The notes beneath the pieces are model-generated. The model was given only the letters and a program-made list of their open reading frames with translations. It made no database searches and was not told the DNA's origin. DNA of 7,249 bases from Tepidimonas sp. UBA997 (lineage in GTDB: Bacteria > Pseudomonadota > Gammaproteobacteria > Burkholderiales > Burkholderiaceae_C): contig DBAZ01000073.1 in the NCBI GenBank assembly GCA_002291945.1, positions 1 to 7,249 of the forward strand. The letters are read 5' to 3'. Positions within the stretch are counted from its first letter, which is position 1, and every line of letters starts with the position of its first letter. Below, piece after piece: positions 1 to 6,347 of this stretch. A program made the translations under genes and the position numbers.

Positions 1-18
1 CACCATCCTGACACTTTC

Positions 19-42
19 AGGCCTTAAACTGAGGGCCTTTTT
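19..42 (+). terminator. Rho-independent terminator of a gene left of the window
   Basis: Positions 19-25 (AGGCCTT) pair with 32-38 (AGGGCCT) to give a 7-bp stem with one G-T wobble and a 6-nt loop. The stem runs into five T's at 38-42. The T run is on the + strand side only; the sequence past the hairpin on the - strand is not T-rich. I therefore infer that it ends a rightward gene outside the window. It stops only 30 nt before the ATG at 73 and 6 nt before an alternative TTG start at 49, so it could also act as a leader attenuator of the permease gene. No convincing -35/-10 pair is visible in 1-72. Confidence 0.65.
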
Positions 43-72
43 CACCAATTGGCGCCCGTCGCCGCACAAATC

Positions 73-1428
73 ATGGCCCTATTGAAGCAAAGTGCCCTCA
101 ACCCGGGGGTGCGCAAACGCGAAGTGTTTGGCTGGGCGATGTACGACTTCGCCAACTCCGGCTACACCACGGTGGTGCTGACCGCCGTGTTCAGCGCCTA
201 TTTCGTCGGCAGTGTGGCGGGGGGTGAATCTTGGGCTACGCTGGCGTGGACTGGGGCACTGGCCTTGTCGAGCCTGATCGTGATGCTGACCATGCCCGCC
301 ATTGGGGCTTATGCCGACCTGCGGGCAGCCAAAAAACGCCTGCTGGTGTTGTCCACCACGGGCTGCGTGGTGGCCACTGCGGCGCTGGCTGGTGCCGGGC
401 CTAGTGACGTGGCCTGGGCTCTGGTGGCGATTGTGCTGTCCAACATTTTTTTCACCTATGGTGAAGCCCTGATTGCCGCCTTCCTGCCCGAACTGGCGCG
501 CGAGAGCCGCATGGGCAGCGTGTCGGGCTGGGGCTGGGGGCTGGGCTACTTCGGTGGCATGCTGTCCTTGGGTTTGTGCCTCTGGTACGTGATCTGGGCC
601 CAAGGCGAGGGCTTGCCGGCCTCCCATTTTGTGCCAGTGACCATGCTCATCACGGCGGGGATTTTCGGCGTCTCGTCACTCGTCACCTTTGCCCTGCTGC
701 GGGAACGCGCGATCCCACAGTTCAAGCCTTCGGAGCAATCCGGCTTCATTGCTTCGATGGCTCGCCTGCAGCGCACCTGGCGCGAAGCCCGCACCTTTCA
801 GGACTTCAGCGCACTGCTGGTTTGTTCGGTGGCCTACCAGGCCGGTATCTCGGTGGTGATTACGCTGGCGGCGGTGTATGCCGCCGAGGTGCTCGGTTTT
901 CAGCAAACCGAAACCATGATGCTGATTTTCTTGGTCAACATCGCGGCCGCCCTGGGCGCTTTCGGGTGGGGCCATGTGCAGGACTGGATCGGCCACCGCC
1001 TGGCCCTGGGCGTCACGCTGGTTGGCTGGATCCTGATGACCGTGCTGGCGGCCTTGGCCACCGGCCCCACCCTGTTCTGGGTCGCGGGGGTGATTGCCGG
1101 TCTGTGCATGGGCAGCAGCCAGTCGGCGGGGCGCGCCCTGGCGGGGGTGCTGGCGCCAGAAAAACGCCGGGCCGAATTCTTTGGCCTGTGGATGTTTGCC
1201 GTTCGACTGTCGGCCATCGTCGGGCCGCTGACCTATGGCATGGTGACCTGGCTGACCGACGGCAACCACCGGCTGGCTATCGTGTCAACCGGCCTTTTCT
1301 TTGTCCTCGGACTGGCGCTGCTGCGGCGCGTGAACGTGGAGCGGGGTATCGCCGCCGCTGTGGCGGCCAACTTGCAGACGGATCCTGCTGACCAGCACCG
1401 CCGCCACCCCGAAGCCAGCATCGGCTGA
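73..1428 (+). CDS. MFS transporter, UMF1 (Atg22-like) family
   Basis: This is a complete 451-aa inner-membrane permease of the major facilitator superfamily with about 12 hydrophobic segments. The N-terminus carries the family hallmark FGWAMYDFANSGY (residues 19-31). A motif-A-like loop follows TM2 (G78, D82, R84, K87-R89). A glycine-rich SGWGWGLGYFGG stretch (151-162), GSSQSAGR (347-354) and a P-E-K-R...E-F-F-G segment (362-371) also fit bacterial UMF1 proteins. The substrate of the bacterial members is not established; yeast Atg22 exports amino acids from the vacuole, which is only a hint. I chose the ATG at 73. An in-frame TTG at 49 would add 8 residues but lies against the terminator stem, and neither start has a clear Shine-Dalgarno. 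The polar tail (about 430-451) is probably cytoplasmic. The gene stands alone on its strand and converges on the antiporter operon, with no visible functional link. Confidence 0.9.
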   Translation: MALLKQSALNPGVRKREVFGWAMYDFANSGYTTVVLTAVFSAYFVGSVAGGESWATLAWTGALALSSLIVMLTMPAIGAYADLRAAKKRLLVLSTTGCVVATAALAGAGPSDVAWALVAIVLSNIFFTYGEALIAAFLPELARESRMGSVSGWGWGLGYFGGMLSLGLCLWYVIWAQGEGLPASHFVPVTMLITAGIFGVSSLVTFALLRERAIPQFKPSEQSGFIASMARLQRTWREARTFQDFSALLVCSVAYQAGISVVITLAAVYAAEVLGFQQTETMMLIFLVNIAAALGAFGWGHVQDWIGHRLALGVTLVGWILMTVLAALATGPTLFWVAGVIAGLCMGSSQSAGRALAGVLAPEKRRAEFFGLWMFAVRLSAIVGPLTYGMVTWLTDGNHRLAIVSTGLFFVLGLALLRRVNVERGIAAAVAANLQTDPADQHRRHPEASIG

Positions 1429-1430
1429 GT

Positions 1431-1445
1431 GGCACCAACGGTGCT
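1431..1445. terminator. Small hairpin between convergent gene ends
   Basis: The 20-nt gap between the two convergent stop codons holds a perfect 5-bp inverted repeat, GCACC (1432-1436) and GGTGC (1440-1444), with a 3-nt loop. On the + strand it can gain a sixth G-U pair (1431/1445). There is no T tract on either side, so it is at best a weak bidirectional terminator or a transcript end stabiliser. Confidence 0.3.
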
Positions 1446-1448
1446 GCA

Positions 1449-3125
1449 TCACCCCAGCAGCAGGCCCAGCCCGAGCACGGCAATCAGCAAAACCACGCCC
1501 CCTGAGCGCCAGCGGATCAGCCCGGCCTCGGCTCCAGCCACCGACCGGGCACCCCGCACCCGGATCCGGCGCCGCAAACGCTGCCAGCTCGGCCGGGGCG
1601 GCCAAATCGGCCGGAGTGGCCGGGCCGGCCTAGCCGGCCACTCGGGCGGCGACCAGTTGACACCGCCGCGCCACAGGTCCAGCACGTCGCCGGGCGGGCG
1701 CTGCGGCAGCGGATGGCGTATCAGCCCAGCCAGCACAGGCAGCGCCAATAGCACCGGCCAGGCACTGCCGAGCAGCAGCGCGACGCTCCAGGCGTCGCTC
1801 AGCGCTCGGCCGGTCCAGTCCGTCCACAACAGCCAGGGTGCCAGTTGGGCGATACCGGCTGCCAGCACCGGCACGGCCCAAGACCCCAGCCACAGGCGGG
1901 CCGGTGCCAGCGCCAATTTGACCTGCCAGAGCCGCCACAAAAACCACCCCATGACCAGCATGGTGGTGCAAGAAGTCAGGGTCAACGCCCAGGCCCAGAA
2001 CTCGGGCAGCGGCTGCTTGGCAGCCGCTTTCACCAGTGCCCCGCCGGTCAGCGGCGCTCCGGCGAGCGTAACGGCACACACCGCAGCCACCGCCAGCACC
2101 GCCCAGCGCTGGGCAGGGCTGATCGACAGGTACATCACCCCGACCAGCAGGAACAAAGCCCCCTTGGCCATGCCGTGGTGCAGGGCATAGTAGGGAACCT
2201 GCGCCAGCGCCATGCCGCCCGCGCCCACCAGCAGCAGCATCAAGCCCATCTGGCTCACGGTGGAGTAGGCCAGCACCGCCTTCGGGTTGGACTGGGTCAG
2301 CCCCCAGAGAGCCGCAAAAAAAGCCCCCAGCAGACCCAGCCCCATGAGCACCTGCGCCGCCGCGCCATCGGGCAACAGCACCATCATGCCCACCAGCCCG
2401 GCCTTGACGATGGCCCCCGACAGCACCGCCGAGGCCGCCACCGGTGCCGCCGGATGCGCCAGCGGCAGCCAGACATGCAAGGGCAGCAGCCCGGCCTTGA
2501 TGCCCAGGCCGACCAGCAACAGCGCCACGATCTGGGTGGCTGCGGGAGCGCTGGCCAGCGCGGCGCGAACGTCGGCCGTCTGCAGGCTCTGCGCGGCATG
2601 GGCCCCCAGCAGCAGGCCGACCAGCAGCGCCGCCTCACCCACCACCGCCAGCACGATATAGACCCGGCCCGCGCGCAAGGCTGCCGGGCTGCGCTCGTGT
2701 ATCACCAGCGCCCAGGCGGCCAGCGAGACGGCGGCAAACGCGATGTAGAACGTGACCACGTCCTGGGCCAGCAACACACCCAGATTGCCCGTCAGCGTCA
2801 GGCCCCAGAAACCGGCAAACACGCCGATGCGGCGCTCGCCCGCCATGCGTTGCGCGGCCAGCCCGGCCAAGGTCCACAGCGCTGCCGTCATGGCCAGCAG
2901 CAGGGCACGCCCGTCGTCCAGGCCCAGCGTCACCCCCAGAAAAACACCCGGCAGCACGGTCGGCTCGGCGGGTGCAAACCAGCCCAGCCAGAGCGCCGGC
3001 AGGGGGGCCAGCGGCAGCCAGCGCAAGCCGTACGGCCTGCCCCACGGCAGCGCGACCAGCCCGGCCAGCAGCAAGGGCCAAGCCAGCGCGACCAAGGGCA
3101 GCCACGGCCCGAAGCAGAACGTCAT
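1449..3125 (-). CDS. Third antiporter-like (NuoL/MrpA/MrpD-type) subunit, 16-TM form with altered channel residues
   Basis: A 558-aa polytopic protein of the proton-conducting transporter family (PF00361). Conserved features are GIKAGLLPLHVWLP (K220 in TM7, H227), IVKAG (K241, TM8), LAYSTVSQ (285-292), HHGMAK (H316, H317, K321) and the TM12 lysine K376. The TM5 glutamate that the two upstream paralogues carry (E136, E138) aligns with A131, while an extra Glu (E164) sits in TM6. I count about 15 membrane segments to residue 480, a basic Pro/Arg/Trp-rich loop (481-538), then a last segment (about 539-557). That is the NuoL/MrpA layout with the lateral helix replaced by a short linker. The start overlaps the previous stop as TGATG, with a weak GGGA upstream. 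It is the last gene of the operon. Likely role: distal channel or structural cap of the ion-translocating arm. The family is certain; proton or sodium conduction by this copy is uncertain. Confidence 0.88.
   Translation of the reverse strand: MTFCFGPWLPLVALAWPLLLAGLVALPWGRPYGLRWLPLAPLPALWLGWFAPAEPTVLPGVFLGVTLGLDDGRALLLAMTAALWTLAGLAAQRMAGERRIGVFAGFWGLTLTGNLGVLLAQDVVTFYIAFAAVSLAAWALVIHERSPAALRAGRVYIVLAVVGEAALLVGLLLGAHAAQSLQTADVRAALASAPAATQIVALLLVGLGIKAGLLPLHVWLPLAHPAAPVAASAVLSGAIVKAGLVGMMVLLPDGAAAQVLMGLGLLGAFFAALWGLTQSNPKAVLAYSTVSQMGLMLLLVGAGGMALAQVPYYALHHGMAKGALFLLVGVMYLSISPAQRWAVLAVAAVCAVTLAGAPLTGGALVKAAAKQPLPEFWAWALTLTSCTTMLVMGWFLWRLWQVKLALAPARLWLGSWAVPVLAAGIAQLAPWLLWTDWTGRALSDAWSVALLLGSAWPVLLALPVLAGLIRHPLPQRPPGDVLDLWRGGVNWSPPEWPARPARPLRPIWPPRPSWQRLRRRIRVRGARSVAGAEAGLIRWRSGGVVLLIAVLGLGLLLG
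1591..1644. repeat. Phased 9-bp GGCC repeat encoding [R/W]-P-x tripeptides
   Basis: GGCC recurs exactly every 9 bp at 1591, 1600, 1609, 1618, 1627 and 1636, with the other five bases of each unit variable. Degenerate units flank it (1582 TGCC, 1645 GGCG). The unit is three codons long. Read on the - strand it gives the tripeptides WPA, RPA, RPL, RPI, WPP and RPS (residues 496-513), followed by WQR. It lies inside the third antiporter-like gene, in the loop before its last membrane segment. Confidence 0.8.
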
Positions 3126-4585
3126 CACAAGTATTCCCGTGTTGCGATCAATTGTGCCCACCCCAGCGGACTGAAGGACGCCGCCGCCAGCAGGCCCACC
3201 CCCAGCGAAGCCAGCCCGGTGATCACCGCAGGCACCACCATGCCGGGGGCGTGTTCGTTGCCGTCCGGCGGCGCGTGCGCCGACAGCACCCACAGCCGGT
3301 ACAGCAGGGGCAGAAAATAGGCTGCATTGAGCAAGGTCGATGCCGCCAGCACCCCGAGCACCCAGGGCGCACCGGCTTGCAGCGCACCCAGGCCGAGGTG
3401 AAACTTGGACACGAACCCGGCCAGCGGCGGCAGCCCGATCATGCCCAGCGCCCCAAGCGAAAAAGCGAGCGAGGTCCAAGGCATGCGGGCACCCATGCCG
3501 TCCAACTGTTCGATGGTTTTGATGCCGGCCCGTTCGGCATAAATGCCGGCGCAGAAAAACAGGGTGATTTTCATCAGGCCTTGATGCACCAAATGCACCA
3601 GCCCACCGACCACCGCCAACGGCGAAGCCAGCCCGGCACCCAGCAAGATGTAACTGACTTGCGACACGGTGGAGTAGGCCAGCCGCTTCTTGATTTCGCG
3701 CTGCTGCAAGGCTTTGATCGAGCCCCACAGTATGGTGGCCGAGGCCAGCACCGCCAGCGCCATCCCCACACCCAGATCGACCATGCGCTCGACGCCATAG
3801 ACATCGAAACTCACGCGCAGCACACCAAAAGCTCCCGCCTTGACCACCGCCACCGCGTGCAGCAGCGAAGACACCGGTGCCGGTGCCGCCATCGCCGCTG
3901 GCAGCCAGCCGTGCAGGGGAATCAGGGCCGCCTTGACGCCAAAGCCCAGCAGGAACAAGGCAAAGATGATGCGCTGGTGGGTTTCACTCAACTGCTCCAG
4001 CGGCGTGTGCGCGGCAAAGTGAACCGGGCCCACGGTCGCCTCCAGCCAGACGATGGCCAGCAGCAAGGCCGCACTGGCGGGCAAGGCATACGCCAGGTAG
4101 ATACGCCCCGCCTGCAGCGACTGCCGGTTCTGGGAGTGGATCACCAGCGGCCAGGTGGACAGCGTCAGCAGCTCGAAAAAAATGAAGAAGGTGAGCAGCG
4201 AGCCCGACATGGCCAAGCCGGTGGTGGCCGCGACGCACAGACTGAAAAAACCGAAAAACCGCGACAGGTTAGGCCGGTTGCCGAGGTAGGCCACGGCGTA
4301 AATCGTGGTCAGCAGCCACAGCAGGGCCGACAGGGTCATGAACAGCAGGGCCAGCGCATCCAGATGCAGCACCAGCATCAAACCGGGAGCCAGTGCCATC
4401 TGGGCCTGATAGGTCGCCCCGCCCGCCACCGACAGCAGCATCACGCCTATCAGCACCAGTTTCGAGATCGCGCCACCGATCGACAGACCGTTGCGCCAGG
4501 CGTGGGCCTGTTGCGGCAGAAAAAAAGTGATGATCGCGGGCAGCAGCGACGTCAGCAGCACCAGCAGCGGCAGCAGCGCACTCAT
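3125..4585 (-). CDS. Second antiporter-like subunit (MrpA-N/MrpD/NuoM type)
   Basis: A 486-aa inner-membrane protein with about 14 predicted membrane segments, the standard length for a PF00361 channel subunit. All expected charged residues of the half-channels are present: E138 in TM5 (FFIFFELLTLS), K218 in TM7 (GFGVKAALIPLHGWLP, with H225), H243 and K249 in TM8 (LLHAVAVVKAG), H331/H334/K339 (HLVHQGLMK) and K394 in TM12. The TM8 histidine signature resembles NuoL and MrpA more than MrpD, so this copy may stand in for the N-terminal half of MrpA. RLAYSTVSQVSY (301-312) is the usual family motif. By family knowledge it moves protons, or exchanges cations for protons, as part of a multisubunit complex. 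Its ATG overlaps the preceding stop as ATGA (4582-4585) and its stop overlaps the next start, so it is translationally coupled on both sides. The same frame stays open far upstream, but that stretch is a shadow of the preceding gene. Confidence 0.92.
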   Translation of the reverse strand: MSALLPLLVLLTSLLPAIITFFLPQQAHAWRNGLSIGGAISKLVLIGVMLLSVAGGATYQAQMALAPGLMLVLHLDALALLFMTLSALLWLLTTIYAVAYLGNRPNLSRFFGFFSLCVAATTGLAMSGSLLTFFIFFELLTLSTWPLVIHSQNRQSLQAGRIYLAYALPASAALLLAIVWLEATVGPVHFAAHTPLEQLSETHQRIIFALFLLGFGVKAALIPLHGWLPAAMAAPAPVSSLLHAVAVVKAGAFGVLRVSFDVYGVERMVDLGVGMALAVLASATILWGSIKALQQREIKKRLAYSTVSQVSYILLGAGLASPLAVVGGLVHLVHQGLMKITLFFCAGIYAERAGIKTIEQLDGMGARMPWTSLAFSLGALGMIGLPPLAGFVSKFHLGLGALQAGAPWVLGVLAASTLLNAAYFLPLLYRLWVLSAHAPPDGNEHAPGMVVPAVITGLASLGVGLLAAASFSPLGWAQLIATREYL

Positions 4586-6045
4586 GAGCCGCTCGCCACA
4601 CCCGGCTGGTACCCGGTGTAGATCAGATCCAACAGCAGCGCCGAAAACAGGCCCAGCACGATGGCCGCCAGCGCCAGCGCCAGCGGCACCCACTCCTCCC
4701 AGCGCGCCGGCCGATCGACCAGCACCGCACGCTCCGACGCAAACAGCGCCTCGACCGGTCGGTACAGGTAGCACGCGGCCATCAGGCCGCCGCCCAGCAA
4801 CAGCAGCGCCCACCACCACTGCCCAGAAGCCAGCGCGGCCATCAGCATCAGGTACTTGGCGGTGAAGGCCCCAGAAGGGGGCAAGCCCAGCAGGGTGATG
4901 GCAGCCAGGCAGAAGGCAAAGGTGGCTACCGGCAGCTCGCGCCCCAGGCCGCGCATGGCAAGCACCTCGCCCCGCCCGACCGCACGTATGAACAGCCCGG
5001 CGGCGAGGAACATGGCCGCCTTGGCCAAGGCATGGCTGAGCGCGTGAAAAATCACCCCGCTCCAGGCGCCCGGCACCCCGTGCTGCATCGTGGCCACGCC
5101 CCCGGACAGGGGAAAGACGAGAAACAGGTAGCCGATCTGCGCCACCGTGGAATAGGCAATGATGAGTTTGAGCTTGCTCTGCCCCAGCGCCAGCAGCCCC
5201 CCGTAGAGCACGGCAGCCGCCCCCAGGCCGCCCAGCAGCAGCAAGGTCAGGGGGGTGGCGAGGTCGGGCAGGGCTTCGAACCACAGCCGAACCACGATCA
5301 GGAACGACGCCTTGGGCACCAGACCCGACAGCAAGGCCGAAGCGGGCGCAGGCGCTCCGGCATGGGCCGGCGGCAGCCAGATGTGGAACGGGAACAGCGC
5401 GGTTTTGACGGCCAGTCCGGTGGTCATCAGCGCCAGCGCCAGCCCATCGGCGGGCGCTGGCTGGCGGGCCTGCAGCAGCCCGATGTCGAGCGACCCGTGG
5501 GCGCCATAGATCAGCACCACGCCCAGCAGATACAGCAAGGAGCCGATCAGCGCCCAGGTCATGTAACGCATGGCAGCGGCCAGAGTCGCGGCCTTGCCCG
5601 ACAGCGCCACCAACGCCACCGCCGTCAGGGTCAGCAGTTCGAGGCCGACGTACAGATTGAACAGATCCTGCGACAGAAAGATCGTATTCAACGCCCCCCA
5701 CAGCAGCAGCGCCAGTGGCCAGAAACCGAAACTCGCACGCCCCCCCTGACCGGGCGGAAAATCGCGCCGGGCCGCCAGCAGCACGGCCGCCATGACCAGC
5801 GCCGCCATGCCCAGAAACAGCACCGACAGCCCGTCGGCGGCCAGAGCGATGCCCAGCGGCACCTCCCAGCCGCCTACGACAAAACCAACCCGGCCTTGCG
5901 CCAGCAACTCGGCCCCGAGCAGCGGCACCGCCGTGCCCACCACGGCCACGGCCAGCAGACCGAACCGCGCGGCCCGGCGTGGCCAGACCACTGCCAGCAG
6001 GGCGGCCAGCAAGGGTGCCGCGAGGGCAACGAGCATGGCGTTCAT
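4582..6045 (-). CDS. First antiporter-like subunit (MrpD/MnhD/NuoN-type)
   Basis: A 487-aa polytopic protein with about 14 predicted membrane segments, matching the usual size of MrpD/MnhD. Key residues are E136 in TM5 (YVGLELLTLT), K214 in TM7 (GLAVKTALFPFHIWLP, with H221), K245 in TM8 (SGLVPKAS), H334/H338/K342 (HALSHALAK) and K397 in TM12 (SGAFTAK). LIIAYSTVAQIGY (294-306) is the family motif. The PPAHAGAPAPASALLSG stretch after TM7 is typical of MrpD and MbhH. Its position directly after the MnhC-like gene is the mrpC-mrpD order seen in Mrp and archaeal MBH operons, which supports an MrpD assignment. It is expected to form one proton/cation channel of the inner-membrane complex. The start is the ATG within the ATGA overlap at 6042-6045. 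There is no strong Shine-Dalgarno, so translation probably depends on coupling. A second ATG three codons in is an alternative start. Confidence 0.92.
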   Translation of the reverse strand: MNAMLVALAAPLLAALLAVVWPRRAARFGLLAVAVVGTAVPLLGAELLAQGRVGFVVGGWEVPLGIALAADGLSVLFLGMAALVMAAVLLAARRDFPPGQGGRASFGFWPLALLLWGALNTIFLSQDLFNLYVGLELLTLTAVALVALSGKAATLAAAMRYMTWALIGSLLYLLGVVLIYGAHGSLDIGLLQARQPAPADGLALALMTTGLAVKTALFPFHIWLPPAHAGAPAPASALLSGLVPKASFLIVVRLWFEALPDLATPLTLLLLGGLGAAAVLYGGLLALGQSKLKLIIAYSTVAQIGYLFLVFPLSGGVATMQHGVPGAWSGVIFHALSHALAKAAMFLAAGLFIRAVGRGEVLAMRGLGRELPVATFAFCLAAITLLGLPPSGAFTAKYLMLMAALASGQWWWALLLLGGGLMAACYLYRPVEALFASERAVLVDRPARWEEWVPLALALAAIVLGLFSALLLDLIYTGYQPGVASGS

Positions 6046-6347
6046 GGGCCGACTGTGGTGTCGTCCTCGGGCAGCACCACCCGTCGGCTTGCACGGGCAT
6101 GGGCCACCACCAGGCCCACGGCCAGCGCCGAAGCCGACAGGGCCACCACGATGCCGGTGATGATCAGCGCCTGCGCCACCGGGTCGGGCAGCCCACTGCG
6201 GGATGCGAAAGCGCCCAGAAACAGAAATATCCCCGAACCGATGACGTTGAAGGCGATCACCCGACGCAGCAGGTGGCTGCTGGCTATCAGGCCGTAAAAG
6301 CCGATCCCGATCAGCGCTGCCGCGCTCAAAGCATAGACATTCGTCAT
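6042..6347 (-). CDS. mnhC: MnhC/MrpC-type (NuoK-like) small membrane subunit
   Basis: A 101-aa protein with three predicted membrane segments (about 6-22, 28-48, 58-82) and a short charged C-terminal tail, in the PF00420 NuoK/MnhC family. LLRRVIAFNVIGSG (26-39) and LPDPVAQALIITGIVV (53-68) are the family signatures; the P-D-P-x-x-Q-A-L motif is the Mrp form. By my alignment the two NuoK membrane glutamates correspond to N34 and S71, so it is MrpC-like and not a complex I NuoK. In the complex it should sit between the MrpB/DUF4040 part and the first antiporter-like channel. The start is well supported: a GGAG (6356-6359) lies 8 nt before the ATG, which overlaps the previous stop as ATGA (6344-6347). 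Its own stop overlaps the next start the same way. A longer upstream extension of this frame exists but is a shadow of the MnhB fusion gene. Confidence 0.92.
   Translation of the reverse strand: MTNVYALSAAALIGIGFYGLIASSHLLRRVIAFNVIGSGIFLFLGAFASRSGLPDPVAQALIITGIVVALSASALAVGLVVAHARASRRVVLPEDDTTVGP

Noticed and set aside
576..1391. A second + strand frame inside the permease gene.
   Set aside because: It has an Arg/Gly/His-rich composition and no domain, and it fully overlaps a well supported MFS gene in another frame.
2256..3683. An identical 19-bp sequence at 2256-2274 and 3665-3683.
   Set aside because: It encodes the conserved LAYSTV motif in the third and second channels, so shared ancestry and protein constraint explain it. 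The first channel has a diverged version near 5144.
4514..4524. A homopolymer A run at 4520-4526 suspected as a frameshift or slippage site.
   Set aside because: It encodes Phe-Phe near the N-terminus of the second channel, and the frame is intact on both sides with normal family sequence.
3125..6045. A DabB-type inorganic carbon transporter subunit.
   Set aside because: DAB systems pair one NuoL-like protein with a large soluble DabA (DUF2309). No such gene is seen, and the MnhB/MnhC context fits an Mrp-like complex better.
4586..6100. The frame of the second channel stays open about 505 codons upstream, giving a 991-codon reading frame that spans the first channel gene.
   Set aside because: The upstream part is Gly/Arg/Ala-rich with no membrane-family motif and is out of frame with the real first channel, which has all catalytic residues. 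Long open shadow frames are common at this GC content. The same applies to the open stretches before the third channel (to 3728) and before mnhC (to 7019).
1845..6297. Long + strand reading frames antisense to the operon (1845-3320, 2972-4621, 5032-6297).
   Set aside because: Their products are dominated by Gln, His, Arg, Pro and Gly, with no recognisable domain or plausible start signal. This is what Leu/Ala-rich membrane genes look like when read on the other strand.
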